NCBI GenBank assembly: GCA_949126835.1
Contig: OX421498.1
Span: forward strand, 626,501-690,500
DNA from: Anisus vortex
Lineage: Eukaryota > Mollusca > Gastropoda > Planorbidae
Direction of reading: 5' to 3'
DNA: 64,000 nt
Part shown: in pieces, positions 1-12,209 of the stretch
Position numbering within the stretch: position 1 is the stretch's first letter
Layout of the letters: each line of letters opens with the position of its first letter
Notes under the pieces: model-generated
What the model was told of the DNA's origin: nothing
The model's input: the letters and a program-made list of their open reading frames with translations, nothing else
The model's database searches: none
Made by a program: the position numbers and the translations under genes

Positions 1-45
1 CGTTGCAAGAGAGATAGAGAGACAGAGAGAGAGAGACAGACGGAG
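1..45. repeat. GA-rich microsatellite
   Basis: Purine-rich simple repeat of GA and GACA steps at the window edge. It probably continues outside the window. Confidence 0.8.
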
Positions 46-147
46 AGTACTGATTCCTGATTCATCCATATTGGCCACAATGCACTGAATTCAAGTCTGG
101 AAGTGATTTATTTCAAGATACGGAAAGTGGAAAACTGGGAGATGGGT

Positions 148-382
148 GGGGGGGGGGGGGGGTCTACTGACATTTAAAAGCAAAATCTTCTATTTCGGTT
201 AGGCTCGTGAAGGGGTGGGGTGGGAGGGTGAATGTGTGTGTATGTGGGGTAGGAGGGTGAATGTGTGTGTATGTGGGGTGGGAGGGTGAATATGTGTGTA
301 TGTGGGGGGGAGGGTGAATGTGTGTGTATGTGGGGTGGGAGGGTGAATGTGTGTGTATGTGGGGGGGGGAGGGTGAATGTTC
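148..382. repeat. G-run and 28-29 bp GT/GGGA minisatellite
   Basis: A G-homopolymer near 150-163 is followed by about five to six copies of a 28-29 bp unit built from GGGAGGGTGAATGTG and GTATGTGGGG. Copies differ by G-run length and by A/G changes. The open frame across it on the minus strand (His/Pro/Thr-rich) is a by-product of the repeat. Confidence 0.85.
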
Positions 383-780
383 TAATGTAGAATTCACAAA
401 TCTGATCTGTAGGCCTATACTTCTAAATATATTGCATTGCTCTGATATATAATGAATAGAAGTATTATTTATTAGAAGGTTGAGTTGAATGCATTAATAC
501 TTGCTGTTCACGACACATATGTCGCAACAGAGACCAATTTTGACAAGAAAACTGGACGTTTTAATACGACATTGAAATATGATAAAACTGCTAATTTCTG
601 TTTTGAAATTGTCTCTTTTATTTATGTGACAAGAGCGAAACCAGACTTTGGTTCAAGTTAGTTCTGGGTTAAAATCGAATTTCCTTCTATTTTCTGTTGT
701 GCATTAATAGAGCTTGATTCGTGAATAACTTGATTAAAACATGACATTCTAAAAAAAAAGGTTACAAAAAAAATTTAAAC
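383..780. other. AT-rich intergenic stretch
   Basis: No repeat, RNA gene or convincing ORF recognised. Confidence 0.5.
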
Positions 781-1504
781 CAGTGGTTCCCAACCTTCTT
801 AGTTCTGCGACCCATTAATACAGCTTCTCCCTATGTGGCGACCCCGACTTATTTTTCTCGCTATGCTATTACTGTAATTTGCTACTGTTAAAAATGTAAA
901 AATGATTGTAAACATCTGATAATCAGGATTTATTATTATTGTTACAAATTGAACATAATTAAAGCATAATAGTGATCCATCACAAAACAATATGTACGGT
1001 AATTATATATTGCGAGATATTATTTTTTTTCTAATTACAACATGAACGTCAGTTCTAATGTAAACATCGCTCCTTTCTAATCGGATCAGAAATTCTCGCG
1101 TTAGTCTTTCTAAGAGCACAACAAAGATCTTCTTTCTCAACAAGTCTACTTCTGTATTTAGCATTGACAACAAGCTGTTTCACAAAGATATGTTTGTTGG
1201 AAATGGAATATGAAGGTGCAAAGCAAGTCTCAGACAAAAAAGGATATGAATGCAAACACTTGATGCAGATCTTTGTCATGGACACTGTAGAGAAATAAGT
1301 TTTAGCTGCATCGCTGTTAATAAGTACGATGGACACTTCTTGTGTAGTCTCATGAACATCTTCAACTCTCACTGTGAATGGACTTCTGTCAAATGGAACA
1401 AACTGGGTTTCAGGTGAAGATGGATTCCCTTTCAAACAATAATGTCTGCACTTCTCTCTGCCCTTCTCTCTGCACTTCTCTCTGCCCTCCTCAACGTCAT
1501 CCAT
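781..1504 (-). mobile_element. Decayed hAT (Charlie-like) DNA transposon, 3' part
   Basis: The plus-strand left edge CAGTGGTTCCCAACC followed by a GCGACCC block is the classic terminal inverted repeat of Charlie/SPIN-type hAT transposons. Downstream, the minus strand carries the C-terminal part of a hAT transposase, so this is the 3' end of an element in minus orientation. I did not find the matching other end nearby, so the element is truncated. Confidence 0.7.
1055..1504 (-). pseudogene. hAT transposase C-terminal fragment
   Basis: A 149-codon open stretch on the minus strand. The middle reads SPFTVRVEDVHETTQE followed by LINSDAAKTYF, and the end reads NAKYRSRLVEKEDL followed by RISD. This pattern (insert, then dimerisation region with a KYRNRL-like block and PRI-like end) is that of the C-terminal dimerisation domain of Charlie/ZBED-type hAT transposases. 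The usual CESGFS-like box is replaced by unrelated residues, and the zinc finger and catalytic domain are absent, so it cannot be a functional transposase. The first 20 codons are a GREKCR repeat of low complexity and are probably not ancestral coding sequence. It lies immediately upstream (minus strand) of the hAT terminal repeat at 781, which fits a transposon remnant rather than a domesticated host gene. Confidence 0.65.
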
Positions 1505-2070
1505 GCACCGGGCGAGTCTTCAGAGAGGGAAATTATTTTCTCATTGAAATGTTCATTTAGACTTTATACTATACAATAGACTTTACAATATATTCACAAA
1601 AGAATTTACATAAGATTTCGCGTTAGACTTTTAGAATCAATTTACACAAAGGTAATTTTGTTTTCCTTATTAAACACTATAATATTGTATATGAAATGTG
1701 TTTTTGTAAGTTTTATTGTGAGTCTAGAACGAATAAATTTGATTAACATTGAATCATGTAAAGAAAAATTGCCCCAGTTTTTGTCGCTTTCGCATTTCGT
1801 CGCTTTTGGATTTCGTCGCTTTTATTTGGACTAATTATAGGCCTAAATAAAAATGTTTTCATGAAAAAAATATATTTCAATTTCAGATAAAAGAAAAATT
1901 TAAAAGACTTGACTATGTTGTTGGTACATACCAAGGTGACACGCCGGTACCTAAACTGACCCGGTGTCGTGTTAACCTGATTATCAGGTGTCGAAATCGA
2001 TTAGCGTTGGTGTCCCGGGGAAGATGGAATGAAAGCTGGAGTTGTGGAACTTATCTCCAGGTCACGTGGT
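1505..2070. other. AT-rich intergenic stretch
   Basis: No feature recognised apart from three close copies of a TCGCTTT/TTTCGTCGC motif near 1790-1830. Confidence 0.4.
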
Positions 2071-2088
2071 CTCCACGCAGACCACACC

Positions 2089-2660
2089 TACGTGATCACA
2101 CCCACGTGATCACACCCACGTGATCACACGACTTTACAAAACACGCCAACTGTGTGTCAAAGGACGTATGTGTTTGTATGTGTTTAAAAATTGTGTTTGT
2201 ATGTGTCTCAATGTGTTTGATGTGTCTCAAACTCTCAATGTGTTTGTATGTGTTTCAATGTGTTTGTATGTGTCTAGCTGTGTTTGTATGTGTCTCACTG
2301 TGTTTGTATGTGTCTTATCTTGCTTGTACCCCCACGTGTCCAAATGATGTGTGTCTCATAGTAATTGTACATGTGTTTTTATGTTTGTAGAGTCCAATAG
2401 CGTCTCCATGGGTGTAGTTGTGTTTGCATGTGTCTAATTCAATTTGATGTGTCTAAATGTGAATCGAAAATTGTTTGTGTGTTTCTAATTGTATTTGTGT
2501 GTCTTTATTCTTCTAACGTTGTAAGTTTTAATGTTTTTGTATGTGTCTACAATATAAAGCTACTAATGTTTAGTCTTATTTGTCTGTGTGTGTGTCATGA
2601 GGACGTAAATTTTCATTTGTGTGTATGTTTGTGTGTAGGGCTTTACTTTACTTTTTAAGT
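2089..2660. repeat. Short CACGTGATCACAC array and decayed GTGTTTGTAT minisatellite
   Basis: Three copies of CACGTGATCACACC at 2089-2130 are followed by roughly 500 bp of a degenerating unit of about 20 bp built on TGTGTTTGTATGTGTC. The Cys/Val/Leu-rich open frames through it are repeat artefacts. Confidence 0.75.
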
Positions 2661-2960
2661 TGTTTATAAATCCGGGTCTTTCGTTGTCTGTCTATGAAAT
2701 AATACACTCAAGCCACTCGATGAATGTTCAAAAAATAATTTAGATGCTTGGACCAGAAAGTGCTAGAATGGATTTTCCCCGAAGTATTTAGAATGATAAA
2801 GAAAAGTCGAACTTGAAAGTTGTAGAAAGTACAAGAAAACGTAATGGTGTTGTTATTACGTAATAAAAAAGAACTCTCTATATCTATACGATTCTACGCA
2901 AATAATCTCTACGCCAATATTAAATATCAATAAATAACTCAAAATTTAAATCAACTATCG
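2650..2960 (+). repeat. Dispersed repeat R1, single-unit copy
   Basis: The segment from TTATAAATCCGGG through TGAAATAATACACTCAAG to CTACGCCAATATTAAAT is colinear with sequence on both sides of the 26-bp satellite at 16,972-18,172. Here the 26-bp satellite unit is present only once. The family is not recognised and shows no ORF. Confidence 0.75.
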
Positions 2961-3530
2961 AGATAATTCTAAATGCAATATATCAATTATTTAAACATGC
3001 TAGATTTATACTCATATAACAAAGTCATGTCGAACTATAATCTAAACTATATACCAGTGAATATGATGGAAATACCAAACTGAAATAAAGGCCTACTTAA
3101 AGAAAACACGCAACTCGGAAAGAAACAGAAAAAATAATAAAGAGCCACATTTGTAGATGTCTACACAAAAATGATTTCAGTCAGACAAGGCCGTACAAGC
3201 AGGACCAAACAAATAACGAGCGAACTGGCGAGGGCCGTAAAGTAGTTTGGATCAGAAGACACAATCTAATTCCCCGTCACTTATCCGTGGGGACCTTTCT
3301 AATGGAGGTCAGCAGCTGACCTGGGTCACTACTCGGGGGCGTCCGTGGAGACGGCGGAGTGAAAGAGGGGTGGAGGTGCAACCGCCTCTTTTTTTTATGC
3401 CAACAAACAATCCACCCCTCCCCACTACAAACACCATTGATTTATTTTTTTGTTATTGATACCAGTCGTCATAGAAACTTGTCTGAGTGTGCCAACGGTC
3501 CATGCTAGTACCAACCACCCTACCCTAAGA
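2961..3530. other. Intergenic stretch
   Basis: AT-rich, with a more GC-balanced patch at 3270-3400. No repeat family or conserved ORF recognised. Confidence 0.4.
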
Positions 3531-4052
3531 CACTATATCTTACAGCTTCAACATATATCTTACAGCTTCAACATATATCTTACAGATTCAACATATATCT
3601 TACAGCTTCAACATATATCTTACAGCTTCAACATATATCTTACAGCTTCAACATATATCTTACAGCTCAAACATATATCTTACAGCTTCAACATATATCT
3701 TACAGCTTCAACATATATCTTACAGCTTCAACATATATCTTACAGCTTCAACATATATCTTATAGCTTCAACACATATCTTACAGCTTCAACATATATCT
3801 TACAGCTTCAACATATATCTTACAGCTTCAACATATATCTTACAGCTTCAACATATATCTTACAGCTTCAACATATATCTTACAGCTTCAACATATATCT
3901 TACAGCTTCAACATATATCTTACAGCTTCAACATATATCTTACAGCTTCAACATATATCTTATAGCTTCAACACATATCTTACAGCTTCAACATATATCT
4001 TACAGCTTCAACATATATCTTACAGCTTCAACATATATCTTACAGCTTCAAC
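3531..4052. repeat. 20-bp satellite, about 26 copies
   Basis: Highly homogeneous tandem array of a 20-bp unit (ACATATATCTTACAGCTTCA). A few variants recur: a T for C in TATAGCTTCAACACATAT at two sites 200 bp apart suggests duplication of a block of about 10 units. Because 20 is not a multiple of 3, the open frame through it has a 20-aa repeat period of three units. Confidence 0.95.
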
Positions 4053-4184
4053 GTGCCTTTTTAAACAAAGGCGGTCAATTTCTTTTGATCTTATATGTTA
4101 CAGACGATCATTCTTTAAATAGACTTTATTGCGCCCTACACTCATCCGTAGACTGAGTGTGTAGTAAAACATGAGGCTGCACGA

Positions 4185-4345
4185 GGTCAGTGAGTTGCTA
4201 TTGCATCCAATTGTCAATATCTAGGGTTCAAATCCTACTCGTAATCAAGTATTTTCAATAACTGACCTCTGGTCTTATTAGACATTAGTCGCTGGGGGAA
4301 AAACAGTGTGATGAGCGTTGTGCTGCCCACACAATCCTTTCACTT
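4185..4345 (+). mobile_element. Old tRNA-like SINE, degraded
   Basis: A B-box-like AGGGTTCAAATCCT at about 4224, then a tail reading CTGACCTCTGG and GTTGTGCTGCCCACACAATC. It resembles the SINE family below but is more diverged. A similar degraded copy starts near 6740. Confidence 0.4.
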
Positions 4346-5218
4346 ATAAACATTATATTTTTTACAACAACAAGATATTTGTTTACAGCGTGTGACCTCA
4401 TCAGCATTAAGTGTGTGTGTGAAGGTATATAGCAACATTTTTAAGCATTTCTAAAAATGTATGACATTACTCCCCTCACTGTAGATCGTGGCCCAGAATT
4501 CATTCAAGAATTATATTATCTGAAATTACTCATGTATTCAAAAAAAGAACAAGTAAATAGAACCTTCGTGGAATCTGTATGTAACAAAATGAACAGCATC
4601 CATAGAGTCTCTCGACCCCCCCCCCCTCTCCCCTCCACCCAACAAAACACGCTCACTGCCCATGAATAGTACTCGTTCAATGCATTTAAATCTTTCTGTC
4701 AACTGATGCAAAGAGATAAAAAAAAAAAATGAAATAGAAAAAAGAAAGACGTAACTTTGATTACATTTTACTCGGTCAGTCTCCCAGCGCACTTGAGTGG
4801 CCACACACTTCCAGCGTTGAATTAGAATCTCTCCGTAAGTAACTTAAAGATCACTTTATTCCCCTGGGATGCGCCGCCGAGCCCCCCCCCCTCCCCCACG
4901 GTGGCGTGAAAGAAATGTCTCGCCCCCGCTCCCTAATAACGTTTGACAGCCAAATAGACGGCGAGTCTCGTAGGGATGAAATCCAAACTGGCAAATCTCT
5001 TTAAAGCCTCGTAATGGAATATGTGTCGTTGCCATGGAAATAGAAAACAAAATGGAGGCTAACAAATTTAAAATTATTTGGTATTTGAATTTATTTTAAA
5101 AAATGATATAAAGTTAATCTAAAGAAATCGTAGACTTTTTTTTTTTAATCTATCGCTCGCTAAGTGTTTTGAATTAGTCCAGATCAAAGATGAAGAATTA
5201 TTTTTCTTAGCTCAAAGC
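4346..5218. other. Intergenic stretch with C- and A-runs
   Basis: Contains short poly-C runs (4617-4627, 4882-4896) and a poly-A run near 4720. No convincing gene. Confidence 0.4.
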
Positions 5219-5518
5219 AGAAGCGTAGCTAAAGAGGGTGCAGGGAGTGGGGCAGCCGCCCCAGACATCTAGATTTGGATAGGCGACCAAATGATACTCA
5301 AATATATTCTTTACAAAACGCAGGAAATTTATTTAACAAAAAAAAAGTTCATTTTGTTTGACTAACATTTGAGGTTTAAAAAAACGTATTTACCACACAT
5401 TACGTACAGAATCTTTTTCTTTATATTGAAAACTAAGATTAAGAAAGGTGCACATTTTCAGCCTCCCCCCCCCCCCCCCCGCCCACCTCAGGCGCCAGTT
5501 TCTCTAGTTACGTCACTT
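5219..5518. mobile_element. TIR-bounded MITE, about 300 bp
   Basis: The left end AGCGTAGCTAAAGAGGG and the right end CTCTAGTTACGTCACT are imperfect inverted repeats. Next to them are GGGGCAGCCGCCCC and a C-run plus CAGGCGCC. A GC-rich edge with a GTAGCTA core is common in animal MITEs. There is no ORF and no confident target duplication. Confidence 0.5.
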
Positions 5519-7018
5519 GCTCCAGGTGTTTTGTTTTAATTTTATTATATAGACAAGTGTAGACCAAAGAATACAAACTATTAATTTACATATTTTAAAA
5601 TATTTTATTTAAATTTATTTCATTTTGTACTTTAGTTTCCGGGCATCTCCAGAACCGGGTTTCGAATTATTGAGAAAAAAAATCATTTATCCGGGTACTA
5701 ATATTTGGCCAATATAGTGGACTATTAATGTTCAGTGGTCATTTAATCACTATACGAGTTATATTTAAAGTAAGCTATCCAGAGTTTACAAAATCCTATG
5801 TTTTGTTTTTTACTCAATAATTCAATAATGAAATATTCGAAAAGGTATGATCTTCTGTATTAGTAGGCCCTCGCTAGAGCTCATGTGACTCCACACACGG
5901 GGAGACAACCAAGGTTGACCAGAATAACTCTTACAATATTACACCGCCCCCCTCCTCCCCCCCCCCCGCCCCCACCAACCATCTACGTGCTCAGAATGTC
6001 CAGTTGGCTGGCCGGTAACATACGTCCACTCCAACAGATTACTGGGCCCAAGATATTTTAACCTCTGACCAGGCATCGCCTGTATTGATCAATCGAGTGA
6101 CCACATCAGCATTGGTCATTAAGTGTCGTGACCTACAGGTCGTGGTCAACGGCACTCAGTTTTTTTTGTCCAGAAGAAAACCCTGAAATATCCAGAAAAT
6201 TGTTTTCTTGCAGTACAGAAAGGGTTAATGGTCTGGCTATAACGGTATTCCAGTCTAGAGATATCTTCTTAACGTTCTCTAAATACTATTGTATCTAAGT
6301 ATCTGCAGCACACAGATAGATACTCTATGATAGCAGATAGTTTACATTCATTAAGAAGAAAAGATTTTAAAAAGATAGAAGGGACAGTACATTAAAGAAA
6401 ATTATTTAAAATAACAGATTTAGCTACAGTTTCCGTAGGGTTAAAACACACACACATATACATATAGACACACTACTGGAGAAAAAAATGATTAGACCTT
6501 TAGTTGATCATCATTAGTTGATAAGAAACGTAACATTCTAGAACTATATTCCTGTATCATTACTTTCTTAAGTCTCTAAGTAAAATATAGGATTCAGTCT
6601 TTCACTTGATGAACAGAATTCCTTTTTTTCACAATATAGATCTAGACTCTAGTCTATATAGATCTAGACTATGTTTTCTATTATTGTCTTCAGAGTATTT
6701 TCGTTTTTTTATCCGTTTTTTTTTTGTGTTCGTATGGTAGGAAAAACCACTGGATTGTGGATTGTAAACCTGGGTTCAAATCCACACATTGATATAATGT
6801 TCATTGAGAGTGTCCGAACCTTAGGTCGTCTAACTTTATTTTGTCAAATTACCATGCCACACAATCCCATAGTATCGCTGTCACTTATAATGAGTTCGTG
6901 AGAATAGGTCGGCTTGTTCTGTACTGTATTCAATACCAGATGAAACACTTTTGCTTGAGTTCATATGTTCACTTATACAAATGAATATCTTTCTATTGGA
7001 TTTTTTCTTGTCTTTCTC
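5519..7018. other. AT-rich intergenic stretch
   Basis: Holds a C-rich patch (5943-5972), a short CA/TA patch (6447-6468) and a degraded tRNA-like SINE at about 6740-6890 (CCTGGGTTCAAATCC, then CCACACAATCCC). No gene recognised. Confidence 0.4.
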
Positions 7019-7535
7019 TATCTGTATGTCTGTCTAGTGGCCCCCTCTGTATGTCTGTCTAGTGGCCCCTCTGTATGTCTGTTTAGTGGCCCCTCTGTAT
7101 GTCTGTTTAGTGGCCCCTCTGTATGTCTGTTTAGTGGCCCCTCTGTATGTCTGTCTAGTGGCCCCTCTGTATGTCTGTCTAGTGGCCCCTCTGTATGTCT
7201 GTCTAGCCGTCCCCTCTGTATGTCTGTCTAGTGGCCCCTCTGTATGTCTGTCTAGTGGCCCCTCTGTATGTCTGTCTAGTGGCCCCTCTGTATGTCTGTC
7301 TGGCCGCCCCCCCCTGTATGTCTGTCTAGTGGCCCCTCTGTATGTCTGTCTAGTGGCCCCTCTGTATGTCTGTCTGGCCGCCCCCCCCCTGTATGTCTGT
7401 CTAGTGGCCCCTCTGTATGTCTGTCTAGTGGCCCCTCTGTATGTCTGTCTAGTGGCCCCTCTGTATGTCTGTCTAGTGGCCCCTCTGTATGTCTGTCTAG
7501 TGGCCCCTCTGTATGTCTGTCTAGCCGCCCCCTCT
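7019..7535. repeat. 24-bp satellite, about 21 copies
   Basis: Tandem array of a 24-bp unit (TGTATGTCTGTCTAGTGGCC plus CCTC). Three successive early copies share TGTTTAG for TGTCTAG. Two GGCCGCCCCCCC variants near 7301 and 7375 mark a duplicated block of about 75 bp. The period is a multiple of three, so long open 8-aa repeats appear; these are artefacts. Confidence 0.95.
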
Positions 7536-8965
7536 GTTCGTCTCTCTCACTTACTCTATCTCTTTTTCACTTGCGTTTTACTTTTCTATATTTTCTTTCA
7601 ACACTATATTGTATTTTACGGTAATTAGCTAAGTTTGTTCTTATGGTTGTCTGTCTATCTGCTCCTTAATCTGTCGCCCTCCCTTCCTCTTCCCTTCTGT
7701 TAAATTTAAATTTCTTACGTGCGGTACTTGACAGCGTCTTCTGTCTGTCTATTTATCCCTCCATCTAAATGTCCACCACCTTCTATCTGTCTCTCTCTCT
7801 CTCCCTGCATAAACTATTCCCACTCTTTTATTTCATTCAAAACATGTATCAACATTTCCCCAAATCCTCCCCCCCCCACTCCCCCCCCCCCACTTACCTG
7901 CGGTCACAAGGCATATAAAAATCTGGATGCTCTCAAGACGAATCATGGCGCCTTCAGATCTAATCCAGGCCAGTGCATTTGGAAGACTCTGCCTTGATTA
8001 GGCCACAGCGATGTCTTGAAACTGGATCGTCTTTCAGAGCACACTGTGCAGAAAAAATACTATCAGGAATTTAGAAAAAAGAAAACCTATGGAGGAAAAT
8101 CAACGAAGCATGAAACTAATTCAAATTCTGAAGTCGTAGAAAAGTCTGGCAAGATCTAGAGATTGATATCTTCTAGCGAGTGTTGAGAAACAATTACGTT
8201 AAAATGTATTTGGCCCGTAAAATGTGATAAATAAAATTATCCCAAGAGATATCTCACCCAGTTTACAGTCGTCGAATAATTTTGTTTACACAAGAAATTA
8301 AGCGTATACAACTCAATAATTGGATCAACTTTCTTATTCAAAATATTTCTTTTGAGAATATGTTTTAAATTATTATTATTATTATTTTTTTATTTTTTTT
8401 AAGGTTTTACGTATTGCTGTCTTGGGTGGGCAGTTTATCTGAATGACGTCTTGGTACCCTCGAAGACTCCTGGGCTTTCCTCTAATGACATAATTACATA
8501 ACTTTAATTTGACATAACACAACACATCGACACTCAATACAAGCCTATAATAACATGATGTAAGAAAAACACATGAAGCAGGATATAGTCTCTCTGTCTA
8601 TTACATTCTACGCTCTAAACTACACACCTCATGGTCCGAAACCACCCATCCTTGACCCCGTGCTAGCTCATGCCAAACGGACAAGGGTCACGCAGGGTCA
8701 CTAAAAGAATGTGACCATCAGTTACAAGGGGAGGTGATCACAGCAAATAACAAGGGAGTTAATGAATTCTAACCTCATTCTCATAAATGACAAGTTAAAA
8801 AAAAAAAGTTTGAGTTATTGAACATTTTTTGCTATGAATAAAACCCAAAAAGAAACTAATAAATAATTATACATTGTTTGCATATTTAGTAAAAAAACAG
8901 TTATAATGTGAAATTATTATTATTTATATTTGCATATACCCAGCCTACCACACTTTATTTTTATA
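7536..8965. other. Intergenic stretch
   Basis: Pyrimidine-rich 7540-7810, C-runs at 7869-7892, then AT-rich sequence. No repeat family or gene recognised. Confidence 0.4.
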
Positions 8966-8984
8966 TACATATTATGAAGCTATA

Positions 8985-9125
8985 CACAGCCAAGGTATCC
9001 ATCATAGCTGGGTAGACTCAGGGACACCCTCCAGACACGGAGAAAAATCCTAGCCTGTAGGCTTGGAGTCCTTTGGTACGCTATCAGAACGCGCTGCCAC
9101 TGGGTCACCGTGCCCCCATAGGATA
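8985..9125 (-). mobile_element. SINE-A copy (minus), partial
   Basis: On the minus strand this gives the head and middle of the window's common tRNA-derived SINE: a degenerate B-box region, the CCGTGTCTGGAGGGTGTCCC segment and CTGAGTCTACCCAGC. The 3' part is missing. Confidence 0.65.
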
Positions 9126-9286
9126 GGGGCGTCTTTAATCTCCACCACTCAACCCCTCCCTGCGCCCTTGTTAGAAACCGACTCAGTTTGAGACGCCCAC
9201 AGTTTTCCCAACCGCTGACCGCAAACGGACGTCTTTTATGGACACACCCTTAGATGAAAACTAATCAGAATTGGCGATAAATAAAT

Positions 9287-9868
9287 ACATTTGTGTGTAT
9301 GTGTCTCTGTGTGTCTGTCTGTATGTCTCTGCGTCTGTCTATGTGTCTATGTGTGTCTCTGTGTGTATGTCTGTTTGTGTGTCTCTGTGTGTCTGTCTAT
9401 GTGTATCTGTGAGTCTATGTGTGTCTCTGTGTCTCTATGTGTGTCTGTCTGTGTGTCTTTGTGTGGCTGTCTCTGTGGGTATGTCTGTGTGTCTCTGTGT
9501 GTCTGTCTGTTTGTCTCTGTGTGTCTGTCTGTGTGTCTCTGTGTGTCTGTCTCTGTGTGTCTGTCTGTGTCTATGTGTGTTTGTCCGTGTGTCTGAGTGT
9601 GTGTCTGTGTGTCTGTCTGTTTGTCTCTGTGTGTCTGTCTGTGTGTGTCTGTCTGTGTGTCTGTCTGTGTGTCTATGTGTGTTTGTCTGTGTGTCTCTGT
9701 GTGTCTGTGTGTCTGTCTGTGTGTCTCTGTGTCTTTGTGTGTCTGTCTGCTTGTCTCTGTGTGCCTGTATGTGTGTCTCTGTGTGTCTATGTCTGTGTGT
9801 CTGTCTGTCTGTCTGTGTGTCTGTCTGTCTGTGTCTCTCTGTGTGTCTGTCTGTGTATGTTTATGTCA
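9287..9868. repeat. GT-rich minisatellite (GTGTGTCTCT/GTCTGTCT)
   Basis: About 580 bp of mixed GTGTCTCTGTGT and GTCTGTCTGT steps with no fixed period. It is open in several frames as Cys/Val/Ser/Leu repeats, which are not genes. Confidence 0.9.
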
Positions 9869-10450
9869 ACACTAACCATGGGAAAGGTTTCCACTTCTCA
9901 TGAAGCAGTCACGTGGTGTGCTCTTCTGTTTTATCCAATCCGCAGCTTTGAACTTTCAGCCAATCACACGAGTTTTAGAATTTAAAAACAAAAAAAAGAG
10001 CAAATTGCTTCTTCTAGCCTGGAGTCAGAAAATGTTCTCTTCTCTTGGTTCCCTTCTCTTGGTTCCCTCCTGTGTTTAAACACTCACTAAGTTTTGCACA
10101 CTGTGAAAAAGAGAGAAAAAAATCATAAAAATTTAGAAAATGAGCAAAATAGAAAGATCTAAATTTAATATTGATTTCATCAACATTGTTTTTTTGAACA
10201 TAGTTTGGTAGTCTGTGTAAGTATTATGTTTATGTGTTGAAATTTGATTGTGACATGAGTTTTATATTACTTTTGTATTGTTTATTAGTGCCCCGTTATT
10301 GATGGAAGGTTTGTTGGAATCTGAGAAAGTTCTGGGTTTAAATCTAGGGAATTCGTTTCTTCTTGTCTGGATGGAGTCCGCCTCTCCCCCACCCCCTCTT
10401 GATTGAACTCGTGATCCTTCGGTACAAATTGTTTTTTTGTTGAAGAAAGA
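9869..10450. other. Intergenic stretch
   Basis: Unremarkable AT-rich sequence with a short CTTCTCTTGGTTCC duplication at about 10,037-10,066. Confidence 0.4.
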
Positions 10451-10640
10451 AAAGTTGGTGAAAGTAAAGTTGGTGAAAGTAAAGTTGGTGAAAGTAAAGT
10501 TGGTGAAAGTAAAGTTGGTGAAAGTAAAGTTGGTGAAAGTAAAGTTGGTGAAAGTAAAGTTGGTGAAAGTAAAGTTGGTGAAAGTAAAGTTGGTGAAAGT
10601 AAAGTTGGTGAAAGTAAAGTTGTTGAAAATAAAAATGGTG
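10451..10640. repeat. 15-bp satellite, about 12 copies
   Basis: Near-perfect array of GTTGGTGAAAGTAAA; the last two copies are mutated. The period is divisible by three, so it is open as a VKVKL repeat, which I read as non-coding. Confidence 0.95.
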
Positions 10641-10679
10641 AAAGTAAAGGTCTCTAGATGATTTATTTACTATGTATCA

Positions 10680-10680
<1 letters not shown>

Positions 10681-10743
<63 letters not shown>

Positions 10744-10800
10744 GTCTATCTATCTATCTATCTATCTATCCGTCTATCTATCTATCTATCTATCTATCTG

Positions 10801-10839
<39 letters not shown>

Positions 10840-10896
10840 GTCTATCTATCTATCTATCCATCCATCTATCTATCAATGTATCTATCTTTTAATCTG

Positions 10897-10927
<31 letters not shown>

Positions 10928-11048
10928 ATCTCTTCCAATTTCTCTCTCTCTCTGTGTATCTATCTATTTATCTATTTATCTCTATCTATATTTTACACAC
11001 ACACACATGCACACATATATATATATATATATCATTATATATATATGA
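10681..11048. repeat. ATCT tetranucleotide microsatellite with CA/TA tail
   Basis: About 300 bp of ATCT with GTCT, CGTCT and ATCC interruptions, passing into CT-rich sequence, then (CA)n at about 10,994 and (TA)n to about 11,048. Confidence 0.95.
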
Positions 11049-12199
11049 TTAAATGATGTATTATAAAAAATCTTAATTCAACCAAAATAAATATAACATC
11101 AAATCATGAGTCCTAAAAGTTGAACTACAGATAGCCGGTTAAGCATAGCTCAACCTTCAACCAAGGTAAATGAAATGTAAATAGCCCATTAGGAATCAGA
11201 TTTAGCACGAAGAAAGAGCGAATCAGTTTTAAATTTACGTTTTCGTTATCAGAATTCCAGAGGACTGTGTGGCCGACACAATGTCTAATCGTTTGTATTT
11301 ATTTCTTCGAATTTAAGGCGTTTTGAGCTCGGGAGCTATAGAACAGTAAACCAACATTCTTTCACAAGTGTACCGTGCCCTATTTATATAAATATATTCA
11401 AAGGTTTTCTTTTCACTCTTTGAGCGCTAATTCTTTTCAGGGACATTGACATTTTTAGAACTCAGCAACTTATGTCCCGTGTGGAACCAGGGAGGGAAAA
11501 ATCGTGGACAGATCATGGCCAGATCATGGTCAGATCATGGTCAGATCATGGCCAGATCATGGACAGAAATAAATTTCCCGCACTCTAGAAAACTTCAGAA
11601 AAACATTGATGTCAGCTGTAGAGAAAGTAAAAAGATCATAGACTAGACGGAAATTCTCCTTCATCTTCCAGAAACGTAGCCTACTCAAGACTCTAGACAT
11701 AAAAGCACGAATCAATGCCCAGAAGGCGTGCCATCCAGCTATGTGCTCACACTGCGAGGAATTCTCAGCCATTTCATCTGCTCGCTACTTCACGTCTAGC
11801 TTCGGGTTATAAAAAAACAACAACAGCAATTGTCTCTTGTTCAGCCATTTTATTTCTGTGTTTAGAGATGTGAAATAACGGCTTGTCAGCCACTTGACCA
11901 ACCTCTTTTACCATCCGCAACCTGCTAGCAAGCCAAAAAACGAAAATAGCCCAAAACGAAATAAGCCAATTAATTTTATTTGTTTTTTTTTTTTCTAAAT
12001 CCATTTTATGTTGAGTCTTTTTTTTTTTTCAGAATTTTTTTTTTTTTAAAAAGATTTTTCGTGAAATTGCTGAGCTAAGTGAATTCTTAGTGAATTCTAA
12101 GTGAATTTGAAGTGCAATTGAATTACATACACTTATATCCTAATTGAAGTATTTTTTATGTGTATTTTGGACAGAAATTGAAGACAGATCGGGGTTCTT
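11049..12199. other. Intergenic stretch with 11-bp repeat
   Basis: Contains about five copies of CAGATCATGGC/T at 11,508-11,562 and T-runs at 11,985-12,045. No gene recognised. Confidence 0.45.
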
Positions 12200-12209
12200 A
12201 TCTTATATA

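Noticed and set aside
3450..3965. 171-codon frame of Tyr/Ile/Leu/Gln repeats
   Set aside because: Follows the 20-bp satellite; no start context and no homology.
7062..7628. Long open frame of 8-aa repeats
   Set aside because: Produced by a 24-bp satellite whose period is a multiple of three; open in overlapping frames with no conserved domain.
9271..9985. Several Cys/Val/Ser-rich open frames of 90-210 codons
   Set aside because: Composition artefact of the GT-rich minisatellite; open in all three frames at once.
10437..11056. VKVKL-repeat and YLSI-repeat frames
   Set aside because: Translations of a 15-bp array and an ATCT microsatellite.
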